Assembly: GCF_010389155.1 (NCBI RefSeq)
Contig: NC_057763.1
Coordinates: forward strand, 44,684,645-44,748,644
Direction of reading: 5' to 3'
Source: Erigeron canadensis
Taxonomy: Eukaryota; Streptophyta; Magnoliopsida; Asterales; Asteraceae
Length of the DNA stretch: 64,000 nt
The position numbers were made by a program, and so were the translations under genes. Positions within the stretch are counted from its first letter, which is position 1, and each line of letters begins with the position of its first letter. The notes beneath the pieces were generated by a model. The model was not told the origin of the DNA. It worked only from the letters and a program-made list of their open reading frames with translations, and ran no database searches. This document shows, piece after piece, positions 1 to 11,542 of the stretch.

Positions 1-3000
1 GCAATGGGAATAATATGGCAGGCACGCACCTCATCTCATTGACCCTATACCTCCCTAGGCCTAGGGTTACATAGGTGGGCCATTTATGGTATATTTTATA
101 TTTTCTTTAACCACCATGCACGTACGGATGACCTTTAATTATGTGACTAATCCAGTGCTTATTGCACCCAAAACACATCTTTATGCTTTTCATATAGTCA
201 CTTTTGAGAAAGTTTGTTAAAAATTTAAAATGTTGAACATTCTTTGATTTTGTTTGAGATATTGAAAGATTTTCAAGACATATGTTAGTTTCATATAAGT
301 TTTTCTTTTCGGCACGCCTAAGAGTTGTGAAATGGACATATACACAGATCATAGAAATCAGGTTTAGAATCATAGGTAAACCCATATGGTGTCATATCGG
401 GTCGTATTGAAGATGGTTTATTGAAGTGTCACACACTCAGTGCCGGTAATGAGTTTTGAAAGCCCTACGCAAGATCAGGTAAACATTCACAGTTTCTATC
501 ATTGTCAATCCGTTAAGCATCACTCACGATATGTTGGCTTCAATTATGATTTTTACTACTCAAAGGTTGAAAAAAATTGATAGAAAAGTTGTTATGATAC
601 CACCATTTACTTGTACAACAATAGTAGTAAAAGGCCACTAGGACAAAACCCACTGATGCATATATAAAAGCCATAATTAAATACTTTAAAGGTTTTTAAA
701 TTAATAATATTTTAGATAATTTATCAATCATGAAGTTGTAGCTTATAGTTTATCATAGACAAATTAGAAAAGTATACAGATTTTTATAGATGTTTGTCTT
801 CCCTAATAAAAGTTCTAAGAGAGACAATAACGACAAATGAAATTAAAAATTTGAAATACACATGTAAACTTCATGTAGTATTGGACATTTCATCTTTTCA
901 ACCACCACATATAGGGCAGGGTCAAAAATAGTGTCAAACAAAGATAGGCTTTACACCACTAGGAAGATTCCTTTAGTAAGGGTCAAACTTTTAAGTTGTT
1001 TATTCTGATGACTTATGCAAATACTTTCCCAATGATGTTTTCAAAAAGAAATCTGTATTAAAAAAAGGCAAGATTGGGTATAAACTTAACTTATTTGATT
1101 GTTTCTTATTCATAAGTAAAAGTGTAAAACATAAAAAGATAATTACATAAAGGTATTTCAACTTTGAAAACAAATATATGGAGTTTGCAAAATATAGCCT
1201 CTAGGTTATGGTTAAGGGCTACGAATAGCTAAGATGACCACCAATGGATAAGACAGTGAACATATGTATTAGGTGAATTGGGTGGTATCAATCCATCCTA
1301 GATAGTTTTTATGATGACACTTGCATTTTAAGTAGTCTTCTAGTCTTCTACTGAACATCATTAGGCACCTATTTACTACTTCTTTTGGAGCTATGATTTT
1401 GATTTTGGAGCATATAATTACAGATGCAAACTTCTGGAGAAATGATACTCTTGGGAGATTCTTCTTTTTATTCTGCATATCTGGATATGGATAAATGAAG
1501 TGGTTGTAACTAAGAACTTCTACAGTTTTTATTCTTTGAACTACATCAAACGTGTGCTGATTATTTACTTGTCATTTATCCCCTCGAGTGGGCACTTTTT
1601 TCATAGTACTATTAGTAATAGTAATACTATTTCTAAGTCATGGGATGATTTTTGTATCTTGACATTATTCTGTATACCTCACATGACCTCTTTTGAACCA
1701 CAAAAGTTGCAGGATGTTTCATGTAAACCAATTCTGGACAGAGTCTTTAGTATAAGGTGTATTTGTAATTTGTGGTAGCCAAATGACAATGATATGAATC
1801 AAAAGTCATTAGGGAGCAACAACTTAGGACTCGTGTAGCCAACTGAGTTTGTCTTAGCTGTGCAAAGGTTCTGGTTCTCCTTCAAGAATTGTAAATGGCT
1901 CAAAGTATGAGCTGATGCATATGTCGTATACCTTAGCATTTGGGATTTAAGAGCAAGAAATTTTTACAATTTGAAGATGTTAGAGTAGCAATAAAAGAGA
2001 TCTATATCATGATCTTAGGATACTGAAGAACATGGACACAACGAACTGAGAATGGAAGGAAACAATGGCTTGCAAAAACAATTGTAGTAGAATCATAATT
2101 TTGAAAGTGCAACAATAACAGAACAAAACTGTAGGATTACAAAACTATAGCATTAGAAGAGATTTATATCATGATATTAACACTCTCTCCTTTCCTAAGG
2201 CATAGATTAGCCTATTTTGATGAACACTTTGAGCTGCTAGCTAACATGCTACTATATGAATTACAAGCTCATACATGTAATCCGTGTCGCCAAAAATTCA
2301 TGATAAATTGGTGGAGCGTTAGGAAGAAAAAAATGACAGAAACTTGTAGCTCTAAAACAATTAGCGTGTATGATTTAAGTACTATACTTAGGTAGTAAAG
2401 CTCATTGAGGTCTTCTCCAATTAAGCTTTCTAGCAAACTCTTTTCATCAGAACATCAGATGTATTCATATACTGTTTTTTTGTTTATAAATCATTTGAAT
2501 TCTTCATGTGAAGATGAAGGAATAGCCAGGTATGGAACTTCAAGCCGATTAGACTTGTAAATTTGACCATATATACCCAAATTGGGAAGCATACTCAGGA
2601 GTGGAATTTTAAAGTTTGACAATATGTATGTTTGTTTCCAGGCTGGTAGCTAAAGTTTATTTTGTCGGATCAAAATATCAAATTGTATTCTACAAATAGT
2701 CTAAAAACATGTTAGTAGCAGTCACATGAACATAAATCTTTCTTTGTTGGTAGTTGGCAAAGTATGCATACAATTAGACAGCCTTGTCTTGTGATTCATA
2801 TTAATTTTGCTTTGAACATGATACTTTAGTTTTAGACTTTAGGTTTCTTATTTTGTTTTTGTAAGGAATGGAAAGATGTACATTTATAGTTGAAGTTTAT
2901 ATGGTTTGTTTGTTATATTTGATGATATTGACCAATTTATGTTAATGTGATGCAGAAGATGGAAAGCTGATTGCGTGGTTTGGGTACTACCACAAGATCT

Positions 3001-4056
3001 AGCTTATGATGCTTCATATGGCAGATCTGGTGTTTTGTTTTGCCGTGTTTACAAGTAATAGTTTTCACAAGGAATTAATCAAGGCGGATCAAACAATAAC
3101 TCTCATCTTCCATTGCTTATTTATTTTTGTGTTTTTGCATTTCCGAGTACAAACTGTCATGTTCCGGTAAAGACTTTTGATCAATACGTTGTTGATTCTA
3201 TTCTATGCTTTGAATGTGATTATTTTTGACATATACACTACAAAATCTTAGAATTGAGATTGAGATAATTAAGGCTTGTCAGAAATCATAGAAATGAGAT
3301 GGTGGTAATTTTTAGGATCATACCCTGGTCAGTTTTTTCAATACGTAGGGCTGTGAGACGGGACGGGTTGAGCCAGAACTCGATTCGTTTAGTTTTAGAG
3401 AGAACAAGCCCGAGCTTGCTCGTCTCGAGCCTCACATTATACGTATCTAATATGTAACCACACATTATACAAGAGTAAATGCTATATAGTCTTAATTTTC
3501 ATGTGACTAAACATGCCGGATTCATCCACATTTTAATACATGGATTCCATTCGATCTCTTTCATTATTTTCACCTTGAATCTACTTAAATCTAAACATAA
3601 ATGTTGATCTATATTTAGGTCTCTTTTTGAGATATAAGTTTAGGCATATGTATCATCTTTCGTTATACAATTATTATTTTGTATACCTGTAAATAAAAAG
3701 CTCATTTGTGCTTGTAAGCCTAATCGAGTTTAATGTCTTAAGCTTGGTTTGAGTCGAGCTTTCCACAAGTCTAAGTTTGAGTAAATCGCGAATAGTTTGA
3801 CTGTGTATTTGTGTTACAACCTTAGTTTCATTTTCAAACTAAAAACATTCTTTATGCAAGTGGTCTAATGGGCTTAAGTTGGGCCAATCTTTTTTCGATG
3901 AAAGCAAAACTTTATTCGTGAAACAATGGATTACTATGGTTGTGGGCTTTCAAGTCTTGTTCAAAATGAGACTGAATTTCTGAGGTTATGACTTACAGAG
4001 TTACAGTATTACTCTAAAAAAAAGGTTTACAATAAAAGTCTAAAACCATGAATCTG
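1..4056. other. Gene-poor AT-rich stretch, no supported gene
   Basis: I see no convincing gene here. Open frames are short and none shows a recognisable domain. A possible decayed terminal exon on the + strand follows a TGATGCAG acceptor-like site at about 2955 and stays open to a TAA at 3059, but no upstream exon could be joined to it. At 3340-3800 there are GC-richer words (gggacgggttgag, cccgagcttgctcg) of the kind seen in old hAT-type repeats, without clean ends. Confidence 0.5.
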
Positions 4057-4078
4057 ATATATATATATATATATATAT
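4057..4078. repeat. (AT)n microsatellite
   Basis: Uninterrupted alternating A and T, 22 bp, immediately before the foldback repeat. Confidence 0.9.
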
Positions 4079-4095
4079 TGAAAAGTTATTTTAAA

Positions 4096-4536
4096 AACTT
4101 TTTTTTTACGAGAATCTTTGAGAACTTTTCAAATCAAGCTCAACCGATGATTGTTCTTTACATGAAAATTATTTTTTGAATAACTTATGTGTAATTTTAA
4201 AATTTATAATTGTGTGGAGGCATAAATTATCATCCGTTATATAATTATATGGAGATTTGGATTCTTGATCATATGTGCACAAATATTGCTATGATTACAT
4301 GTGATCGACTTGCATACATGTGATCATAGCAATATACGTGCACATGTGATCAAGAATCCAAATCTCCACATAATTGTATAACGGATGATAATCAATGCCT
4401 CCACACAATTATAAACTTTAAAATTACACATAAGTTATTCAGAAAACAATTAAAAAACAATTTTCATGTAAAGAACAATCTTCGGTTGGGCTTAATTTGA
4501 AAAGTTCTCAAAGGTTCTCGCAAAAAAAAAAGGTTC
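4096..4536. repeat. Long foldback (inverted) repeat, MITE-like
   Basis: Two arms of about 210 bp are inverted around a short centre near 4300-4315. The left arm reads AACTTT-T(n)-ACGAGAATCTTTGAGAAC. The reverse complement of the right arm reads AACCTT-T(n)-GCGAGAACCTTTGAGAAC. Similarity then continues nearly gap-free through TTCTTTACATGAAAATT, AATAACTTATGTGTAATTTT and GGAGATTTGGATTCTTGATC to the centre. I could not find a clean target-site duplication, so the superfamily is open. A transcript across it would form one long hairpin. Confidence 0.8.
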
Positions 4537-6057
4537 TAAAAAAAAACTTTGTTATTGATTGATTTAAGAATTAGAATACTGTGTATGTTACTTCCTATCA
4601 TATACGTACATGACCAATCTATCAATAATGGAGTGTTACCTGCTATCAATGAAGTTTGACAGGTACATGTAAAATTGAAAGTCACAGGTTCAATCTTTAG
4701 AAATGTCCAAATCATATGGGTATAAACAAAATGTATTTTACTTGCATCACAACAGGACAGAATGATGAAAATACAAAGGGGTTCCGGGGACAAAATATTC
4801 CCTCATCTAGTTTTTTTTAATATATAGGTAAATAGAAAAATAATACTATATATTAAAATTAACAATTTCACCATATTTTACAGCTTATAATGCCTGCAAT
4901 TAATAGAATTCATTTCTCAAAGGAAACCATTTGCTTAGAAATAGAAAAATACAATATTTTATCATTTAAACTATAGTTCACAAGAATTTCTTTTGGTTAG
5001 AAACTTTATGTGATTTCATTTTCACATTCTTGGCCTTGTGTTAAAGTGAACTTAACAGGTAGGTTATGGTTGGTAATCCACACATGCATACCTGAACTCG
5101 CAAACCAAACATCGTTAACTAATTAAACACGATACGAATCCACCGCCATAGTGATAGTCATGTAACTAGACAATCCACCTGAAATGGAGATTGAGATGTC
5201 CAACCAAAGGAAAATTTGCACATATCTTCAATGCATTTCTTTTCAGACTAAGAGAAAGATTGTCAAAAAGAAAGATCTGTACGAAATCATAATAATAGTC
5301 TTTGTCAAATTGATATAATAAGCTTTCGTTTGCAATTCTTGTACCTCTCAGGGGAAAAAAAAAAAGAAGTCGACTTTATCAATGACAAAACACAAAAGAT
5401 GATGTTTGGATTGCGTAGAATGGTAGAAGGAATGTCAAAAAAAAAATAAAAAAAATAATTAGAACGGTAAGGGTAAGATGTTAATGATTCGAACCCAACA
5501 GACATCAAAAGTTGACAGTACGCTGAAAGTTGTAACTCGCGCACTCCTGCAAAACAAAAGTAATAACACGTATGTCCGAACGCTTAAAAGGTAAATGTCC
5601 AAAATCATAAGGATTTAATATTTGATCCAAGATCTCCAAGTCAATATCCCTTTCATTAGGCCTTTCAAAGAGGCCTTAATTAGCCACTTGATCTAAGACC
5701 AAGTGGCTAATGCAAATTATTTATAAGAATTAAGAGTTAAAAGACAAAACTTTTACACCTTATGACACATGACTAGTTTTGTCTTTTCATCTCCTACCAA
5801 GTATTTAGACCTTATTTCTAGAATGATACAAATTGCTCGCGACTTGGCTATTCACATGTTTAGTATATCTTGTCTATGTTTTCTTTGTGTTTATTCAGTG
5901 TTGTGTCTCTTTTTGGTGTACACCTCCAACTTTTCCGAAACGCCCCCCTCATTTTGTGTTTTCTTGACAAATGTCAGTGACGATCTTTCAATTTATAGTC
6001 CCCGACACTGTTTTTAATGACAGGATCCATACTTAACCCGATTCGTCTATACATAAT
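4537..6057. other. Intergenic, nothing recognised
   Basis: No gene seen. There is a small perfect hairpin with 11-bp arms (ttagccacttg at 5680-5690, caagtggctaa at 5700-5710) and an adjacent aggcct...aggcct palindrome. Open frames of 60-85 codons show no family features. Confidence 0.5.
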
Positions 6058-6065
6058 ACTCCAAC

Positions 6066-6528
6066 CATAGTTGTTAAACTCTTACGAGTTGAGTCAATTT
6101 ACACCGAAAACGAGTCAACTCGTTAGATGACTCGTTTTTGTCTAGACTCTTACGAGTCGTTATGTAAACTTGGACCGAGTCACAAGTTGCAAATTTATTA
6201 TTATTTTAATTTGATACTATGGTTATATATTATACTTTATTTGCTATATTATTTTAGGTGTTATCTATGTAGTTTTGAGCATTTTATTGTGAATTTAGAG
6301 ATAAATTGTAAGTTTATGCCTCAAAACCTATTAAATAAGTAATATTTTGGTAAATTTATTATGATAACGAACTTAATATACTTCTACAAACGTTACATAT
6401 ATATAATTATACTATATTATGTAGCACTTAAAAATGTCCTGACTCTTACGAGTCGACTCACGTTCTGAGTCACGAGTCAAAAAATCATGTTTTCGAGCCG
6501 AGTGAAAAGTTACGAGTCGACAACTATG
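6066..6528. mobile_element. Non-autonomous hAT element with 8-bp target duplication
   Basis: The element starts CATAGTTGTTAAACTC. The reverse complement of its right end starts CATAGTTGTCGACTCG. It is flanked by the identical 8-bp words actccaac at 6058-6065 and 6529-6536. An 8-bp duplication plus CA...TG ends with short imperfect inverted termini is the hAT superfamily pattern. Multiple CTCTTACGAGT/GACTCGTAA words lie subterminally at both ends, and the middle is AT-rich. At 463 bp it has no coding capacity. Confidence 0.88.
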
Positions 6529-6543
6529 ACTCCAACCATTAAC

Positions 6544-7595
6544 TATTGGGGATATGCAGTAGATAACGAACAAAATGGATATTGAACAATCACCGAAGGC
6601 ACGATACACTTTCAGATTTAATCAATTCGGTGATTCCCCCCAAATTCTTCAACCGGATACAATCGGTGATTAAGAAGTTTATGTATGTTTTTGTGGTTGA
6701 ATGTGTATGTGAACCAAAGAGAATTCTTGGAAGAATTCGTAACAACTGAATAAGGTCTATCCTTATAGGAAGTCACTTCTAACCCACATATAACACTATT
6801 CATCAGTTTCTCTCTCTTCTAGACACACCCCTCCTTATAACCTCCACTTCTAACACTATTTATCTATTAATTTATTGTATCATTTTAATTTTTCACAAAA
6901 TGAAAAAAACACATTTTAATTTAGAAAACCTTTATTAATAATGACAATAAACATCATACAATGTTAAACCATATATATATAAGTTAAGGTTTAAAAGTAA
7001 ACTCTCAAAACTCTAGTTATCATTTCGAAAATGAACAAAAGTTAGGGGGCTAAAATGAAAATTTAGCAAATCTTATCATCTTCTTCAAATGTATATACAT
7101 ATAGATGATATATATATATATAAACACCACAGCACACAGCCACACACTTAATTTTCCTTTTTCTTCAACGATTCAACAAATCGGGCCCCACTTCTCTCTC
7201 CTTTCCGCGTCTAACTTCAGAAGTCACCTCTCAGACGCTCACAAGACGCAACCCATAATAATTGCATCTGAACAAATGGTTGTGTCGGAAGCATAGAAGA
7301 CGCAGGGACGATGCCCTATAAGCAGAGGCCTAATGGATTTAGGGCCCTTAACTGCCTTTTAAGCAGTTAAACATTAATTTACAAGATTGACAAAAGTAGT
7401 CCTTCAAGCTCGACCCCAGGGGCTCTGCCCCTTGGACGCCAGGGGCTGCCGCCCCTTGGACCTCGCTCCTCGGGGTATTGCCCCCGGACCTCGCCCTTAA
7501 AGTCATAATAAATTCATATAAGCGTGTACTACGCACCGCCATACTTATATGATATATTACTACGAGTTAATCCAATTAAACTAAGATCTCTAACA
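6544..7595. mobile_element. LTR-type element (solo LTR with extra internal sequence), 5-bp target duplication
   Basis: This is bounded by tattgggg... at the left and ...tctctaaca at the right, with identical 5-bp words ttaac at 6539-6543 and 7596-7600. Both outer portions match the 539-bp solo LTR at 34477-35015: the left shares gataacgaacaaaa and cggatacaatc, and the right shares ccaggggctg, tcataataaattca and the final ctaaca/ccaaca. The first base pair is TA instead of the TG seen in the relative. This copy is about 510 bp longer, with an unmatched stretch around 6700-7320, so it may carry a nested insertion. No polymerase or gag is present. Confidence 0.75.
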
Positions 7596-7600
7596 TTAAC

Positions 7601-8529
7601 TAGCAGGACATGGCTTGATTTTTACCACATATTATAGCTTCAGGTTTTGCTAAGTACATTCTAGCCCTGAAATTGTCAAGAGTTCAGAATAACTTAGCGT
7701 CATGCGGATATTAAGTTATATACATTCGAGTAAAAATCTATCTTATGTCAAATAATCTGAATAAAATAATCTCCACTCATTTACCCCGTTTATATAAATC
7801 CAAAAGTGACATTGCTGCCCTTTCATCTTTATTTTTGTATATTTATCCAAAATATCTTCTGGTATAGGATCGTGGAAGGACAAAACTGACAAGGCCGCAC
7901 ATATGGTACCACTGTAGTAAATAAAATTGACAGAATGCACCAGATACAACATTTATTGAGTGATTGAGAATTTTTTTCTTTTATAAATAAAATAAAATCC
8001 ATATATACTCGTATATTTTTTTGAACAGAGTCATTATTTAACAATCAACATTAGGGAATAACTTTGCACGTACTCTAGACTACGATATATAAACTATAAG
8101 CTGTTACAGGTAATTCTGGGAAAATCCATATATGCGATAAATCTCATTTTAATTATCTATGTATGAATGTATAAGAGGTACTTCCATCAATAATCAATCA
8201 AGTCTTATCTGTTTGAATTTGTTTTCCAAATTACATTTCATATTCTATATCATACATATATTATTATAGTACCTCCATCCACAAAAATATATAGAAGTAC
8301 CACTATCTTATGGTATGATATTATTTTTGGTTTCCTTCCTGTAGTAACATTTTTCCTGGTCCAAAATATATTTTCTATTGTTACTTTTTTCTAACCATTC
8401 TATTTGTTTATGCTTTAATTAACCTGTCTATCTTCGAAATTTATATTTTTTAAACCACTATGGAACTCAAATATTAAAAAGGTTAATTAAGTTTATTGAC
8501 ATGCATGAAATAATATAGATTACGAGGAT
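7601..8529. other. Intergenic, nothing recognised
   Basis: AT-rich DNA between the LTR element and the CACTA element. The overlapping minus-strand frames at 7743-8044 have no family features. The missing terminus of the CACTA element would be expected here, but no CACTACTATAAAA-like end is present. Confidence 0.5.
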
Positions 8530-8931
8530 GAACTGGCACAATTTGTGACGGATTTCTCACAGAGTTTTTACCGAATTATTAAACATTTTTTGACAGATCT
8601 ACCGACAGATTTATTCCTACGACTTTTTGACAGAATTTTAACACACAAAATCTGTGGGTAAATACACATTAATTTTCCTACCTGTAGGCTGTAAAAGCTA
8701 AAAATGAAAGGCTAACGGAAACTAAAAATATACTACGAACATCCAAATACCATTTCATAATTTACATAACAAGATACAATTTGCCAATTCTAACTTCAAA
8801 ATACAATAGGATCCACATGCACAAGGTATCTTAGTTCCAAAAGCGTGCAAAGATCAATACATATATATAATATATATATATTAGTAGGTTAGATCAGATT
8901 CAAGACAAAAGAGGCTTAGATTATATTCATA

Positions 8932-11372
8932 CTAGATAGATTGTTGGATTTGGGCTTGGCTTTGCATGAACTTGGTAACAACTTCCATTTGATCTTCCAA
9001 ACCTTTTAGGTTTAGTTCTCTTGTTTTCTCTCGTTCTTCCAATCTTTTCATCTCAAGTTCCCTTGCTTGTTCGCGCTCTTGCAACTCGGCTACCTTGGAC
9101 TTCAGTTCATCGGCCTCCCTCTCAGCTATCTCAGCTTGTTTCTTAGTCTTTTCATGTTCACTCTTTTGCCTTTTTACTTCTTCTTTCAAAGTTTCCACCT
9201 ATAAAAATAAGTACATACATAACTAGCAGCTGGAGTACATGTAAATTATTAAACCAGATTTTGCTAACTACTACAACCATCCCGGCGAGCTATCTAGTAT
9301 ATCGGCTATAAGCAAATGGGCTATCATAGTGTATAACCTTAAAGTTGCATACTTTTGTTGCCAACTCATACGAGATTTCAAAAGGCAGCATAATGAAATA
9401 GCACAAAAAATCACAGTTAGGCTGCAATCAGAGAAATCGACCTGACACACTCACACAAGTAGGAGTACAATTAATGTTTTTATGTGAAGACATACAACCA
9501 ATACATCTAAATTTTTTCCAAAATCTCGACTCTTCTTATATATTGACCAAGGCACCATGCACAAATATAAGGCCAGTACAACTAAAATTTCAATATCTCG
9601 GCCTTGATGCCTTGTATATAAACTAAAACCAGCTAAGCTAGAAAAACAATACCGATCACATAATATACACTCACACTGAACTCCATTACTTAACTAAAAA
9701 TATATATAGCCGATCAAGTAGCTGGACATATTAATACAAGTAACCAACGGACCAGATACCCTATAGATACCCAATCAAGTAACTGATGAGAATAGTCGCA
9801 CTTAGTTAATAGTATAAACATATACTTGTTGCAATTCTCATCTTTGAGCCTTTTCTTGTAACTGCTATATTTGTCCTACATACCAGCAAACCGACCACGA
9901 ACAACCAAAACTAGACAGGCCGACGAGTTCACTTACTAATCCAACATATGTAACCGGACAACTCAGCAACTAAACAAGGGAAATCTCGCCGGATAAGCTA
10001 ACATATTAATACTAACAAAACTGATGGCATATTTGAATGAGGCTATAATGGAAACATTCGACCCATAAAGAGGAAAAATACAGAAAGCTAATCATAAAGG
10101 ATAAGGTCGAGAAATAACTAACCTCTTCAGTAGAAGGACCGACCTTATAACTTCCAAACAAACTACCGTTGTTCAATGTCTCTCCAGCCATAGACAATAT
10201 ATCTTTGGTCGCCCCAAATAAAGTTCCCTTTTTCATCCCTCTACATGCCCTCTCCCAAAGACTTGACACAATCTGTGTTGGATGTTCATCCTCACTCGAC
10301 CCAAATTCCTCCACCAAGAGTCGCTTATACTCATCCTATAGTATTTGGAAGCACAATATCTACCAACTAATATAATTATCAGATATTTTTAAGACTCCAA
10401 TTAATCAAAAGAGAGGTTACCCGGACAATCTCAGCTTTTGGAATAGTAAACTCACGCGGCGCGGAGAGATCTTTCTTTGTCTTTGTGTAATAGCTTTCAA
10501 AAACGTCTATGAAAGACACTGGACCACCCTTTTTTTTTCCTACAAGAATTGTAATCGAGATTATAAATCATAAATAATTTAAACACCATACAGAAATAAT
10601 ATTATGCAATTACAAGTTACCAGGTACACTTGCGTATGGATCATGCTCCTTGAACCACCAGAATGTCTAGCCGTCTTCCCCTCTTTTAATGTTATATACC
10701 AACTGAAACGGAAACTAGAAAAAAGGAGCAGTAAGCATAATATATATAACAGTAGGCAAACGGTAGACCAAGGCACAAGCAGACCAGCAGAACAAGACCA
10801 ACACATGTTTTATAACAAAAACATAAAAAACACGATAGCAAACTAGCAGCAGAGAGTAGCGTTAAACAGACCAACCGAAACAAAAACTAGAAAAAAGTAG
10901 CAGCAATAGCTTTAAACTAACAGAAACACCAACTAATCCATTTTGTTTGATCGGTTGTCAATATTGATTAAAAGAAGATAAGTTCAGAATAAAAAAAATA
11001 AAAAAGGGACCTTGAAACATGAACATTTACTTGGAAACGTTCAAACATCAAGTCTTGGTTGGTTTTTGGAACCTTGCTATACACATTCCCAAGTGGAAGG
11101 AGATAGGTCTTATGTAATGAACCAGCAAACATGTGTTGTATTGTGTCTGACCCAATTTGTGGTGTTGTGTTCGACCCAAGAGCTAGACGTTGTGACGACT
11201 CACTAGTGTAATCATCAGTATTGGAAGGGGTATTAGGAGAGCTATCATCAGTTCTGACATCCATATGTGACGACACATGCTCATGCTCAAGTACTGAACT
11301 GTTGCTACCTTGAGTAGTATTCCGTCGTCCAACATAACTCTTTCTCTTGCTATTTCCACCTCCATGGCCCAT
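8932..11372 (-). CDS. CACTA accessory (TNPA-like, Transposase_24-type) protein, multi-exon
   Basis: This is the second gene of the CACTA element. The first exon starts at ATG 11372 (MGHGGGNSKRKS, Ser/Thr/Asp-rich) and ends at about 11031 before GTAAAT. Further coding pieces are readable around 10620-10705, then 10430-10545 (SFIDVFESYYTKTKKD), then about 10137-10336 (DEYKRLLVEEFGSSEDEHPT...WERACRGMKKGTLFG). The last exon is 9198-8932, an uninterrupted Glu/Lys/Arg heptad-rich coiled coil ending FMQSQAQIQQSI. The order SLWERA...GTLFG plus a C-terminal coiled coil is that of plant En/Spm transposase family 24. In the element it would bind the subterminal repeats. The 10620-10705 exon reads in two possible frames, so intactness is uncertain. 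Confidence 0.55.
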
Positions 11373-11542
11373 AAATTTTGCAAATACTATTCAAAGAAAT
11401 GACTAATTAGTAAACACAAAGTCAACCAGATCAATAAAGAAAGAAATAAAATATCCATTTTGTAAACATATAGTCTATAGACATACAATCAATGAACATA
11501 ATCAATGAGATAAATAAATAAAAAACCCACATGATATAAATA

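Noticed and set aside
2955..3059. Possible terminal exon (RWKADCVVWVLPQDLAYDASY...)
   Set aside because: It is open after a plausible acceptor and ends in TAA, but I found no upstream exon and do not recognise the family. A second frame there is open too.
3340..3830. Possible hAT element starting tagggctgtgag
   Set aside because: The right end (RC TAAGGTTGTAAC) is weakly similar, and the 8-bp flanks (tcaatacg versus gtttcatt) do not match.
8300..8530. CACTA words at 8301 and 8457 as the lost CACTA terminus
   Set aside because: Neither continues like CACTACTATAAAACTGAG, and the preceding 3 bp (tac, aac) do not match aca at 18433-18435.
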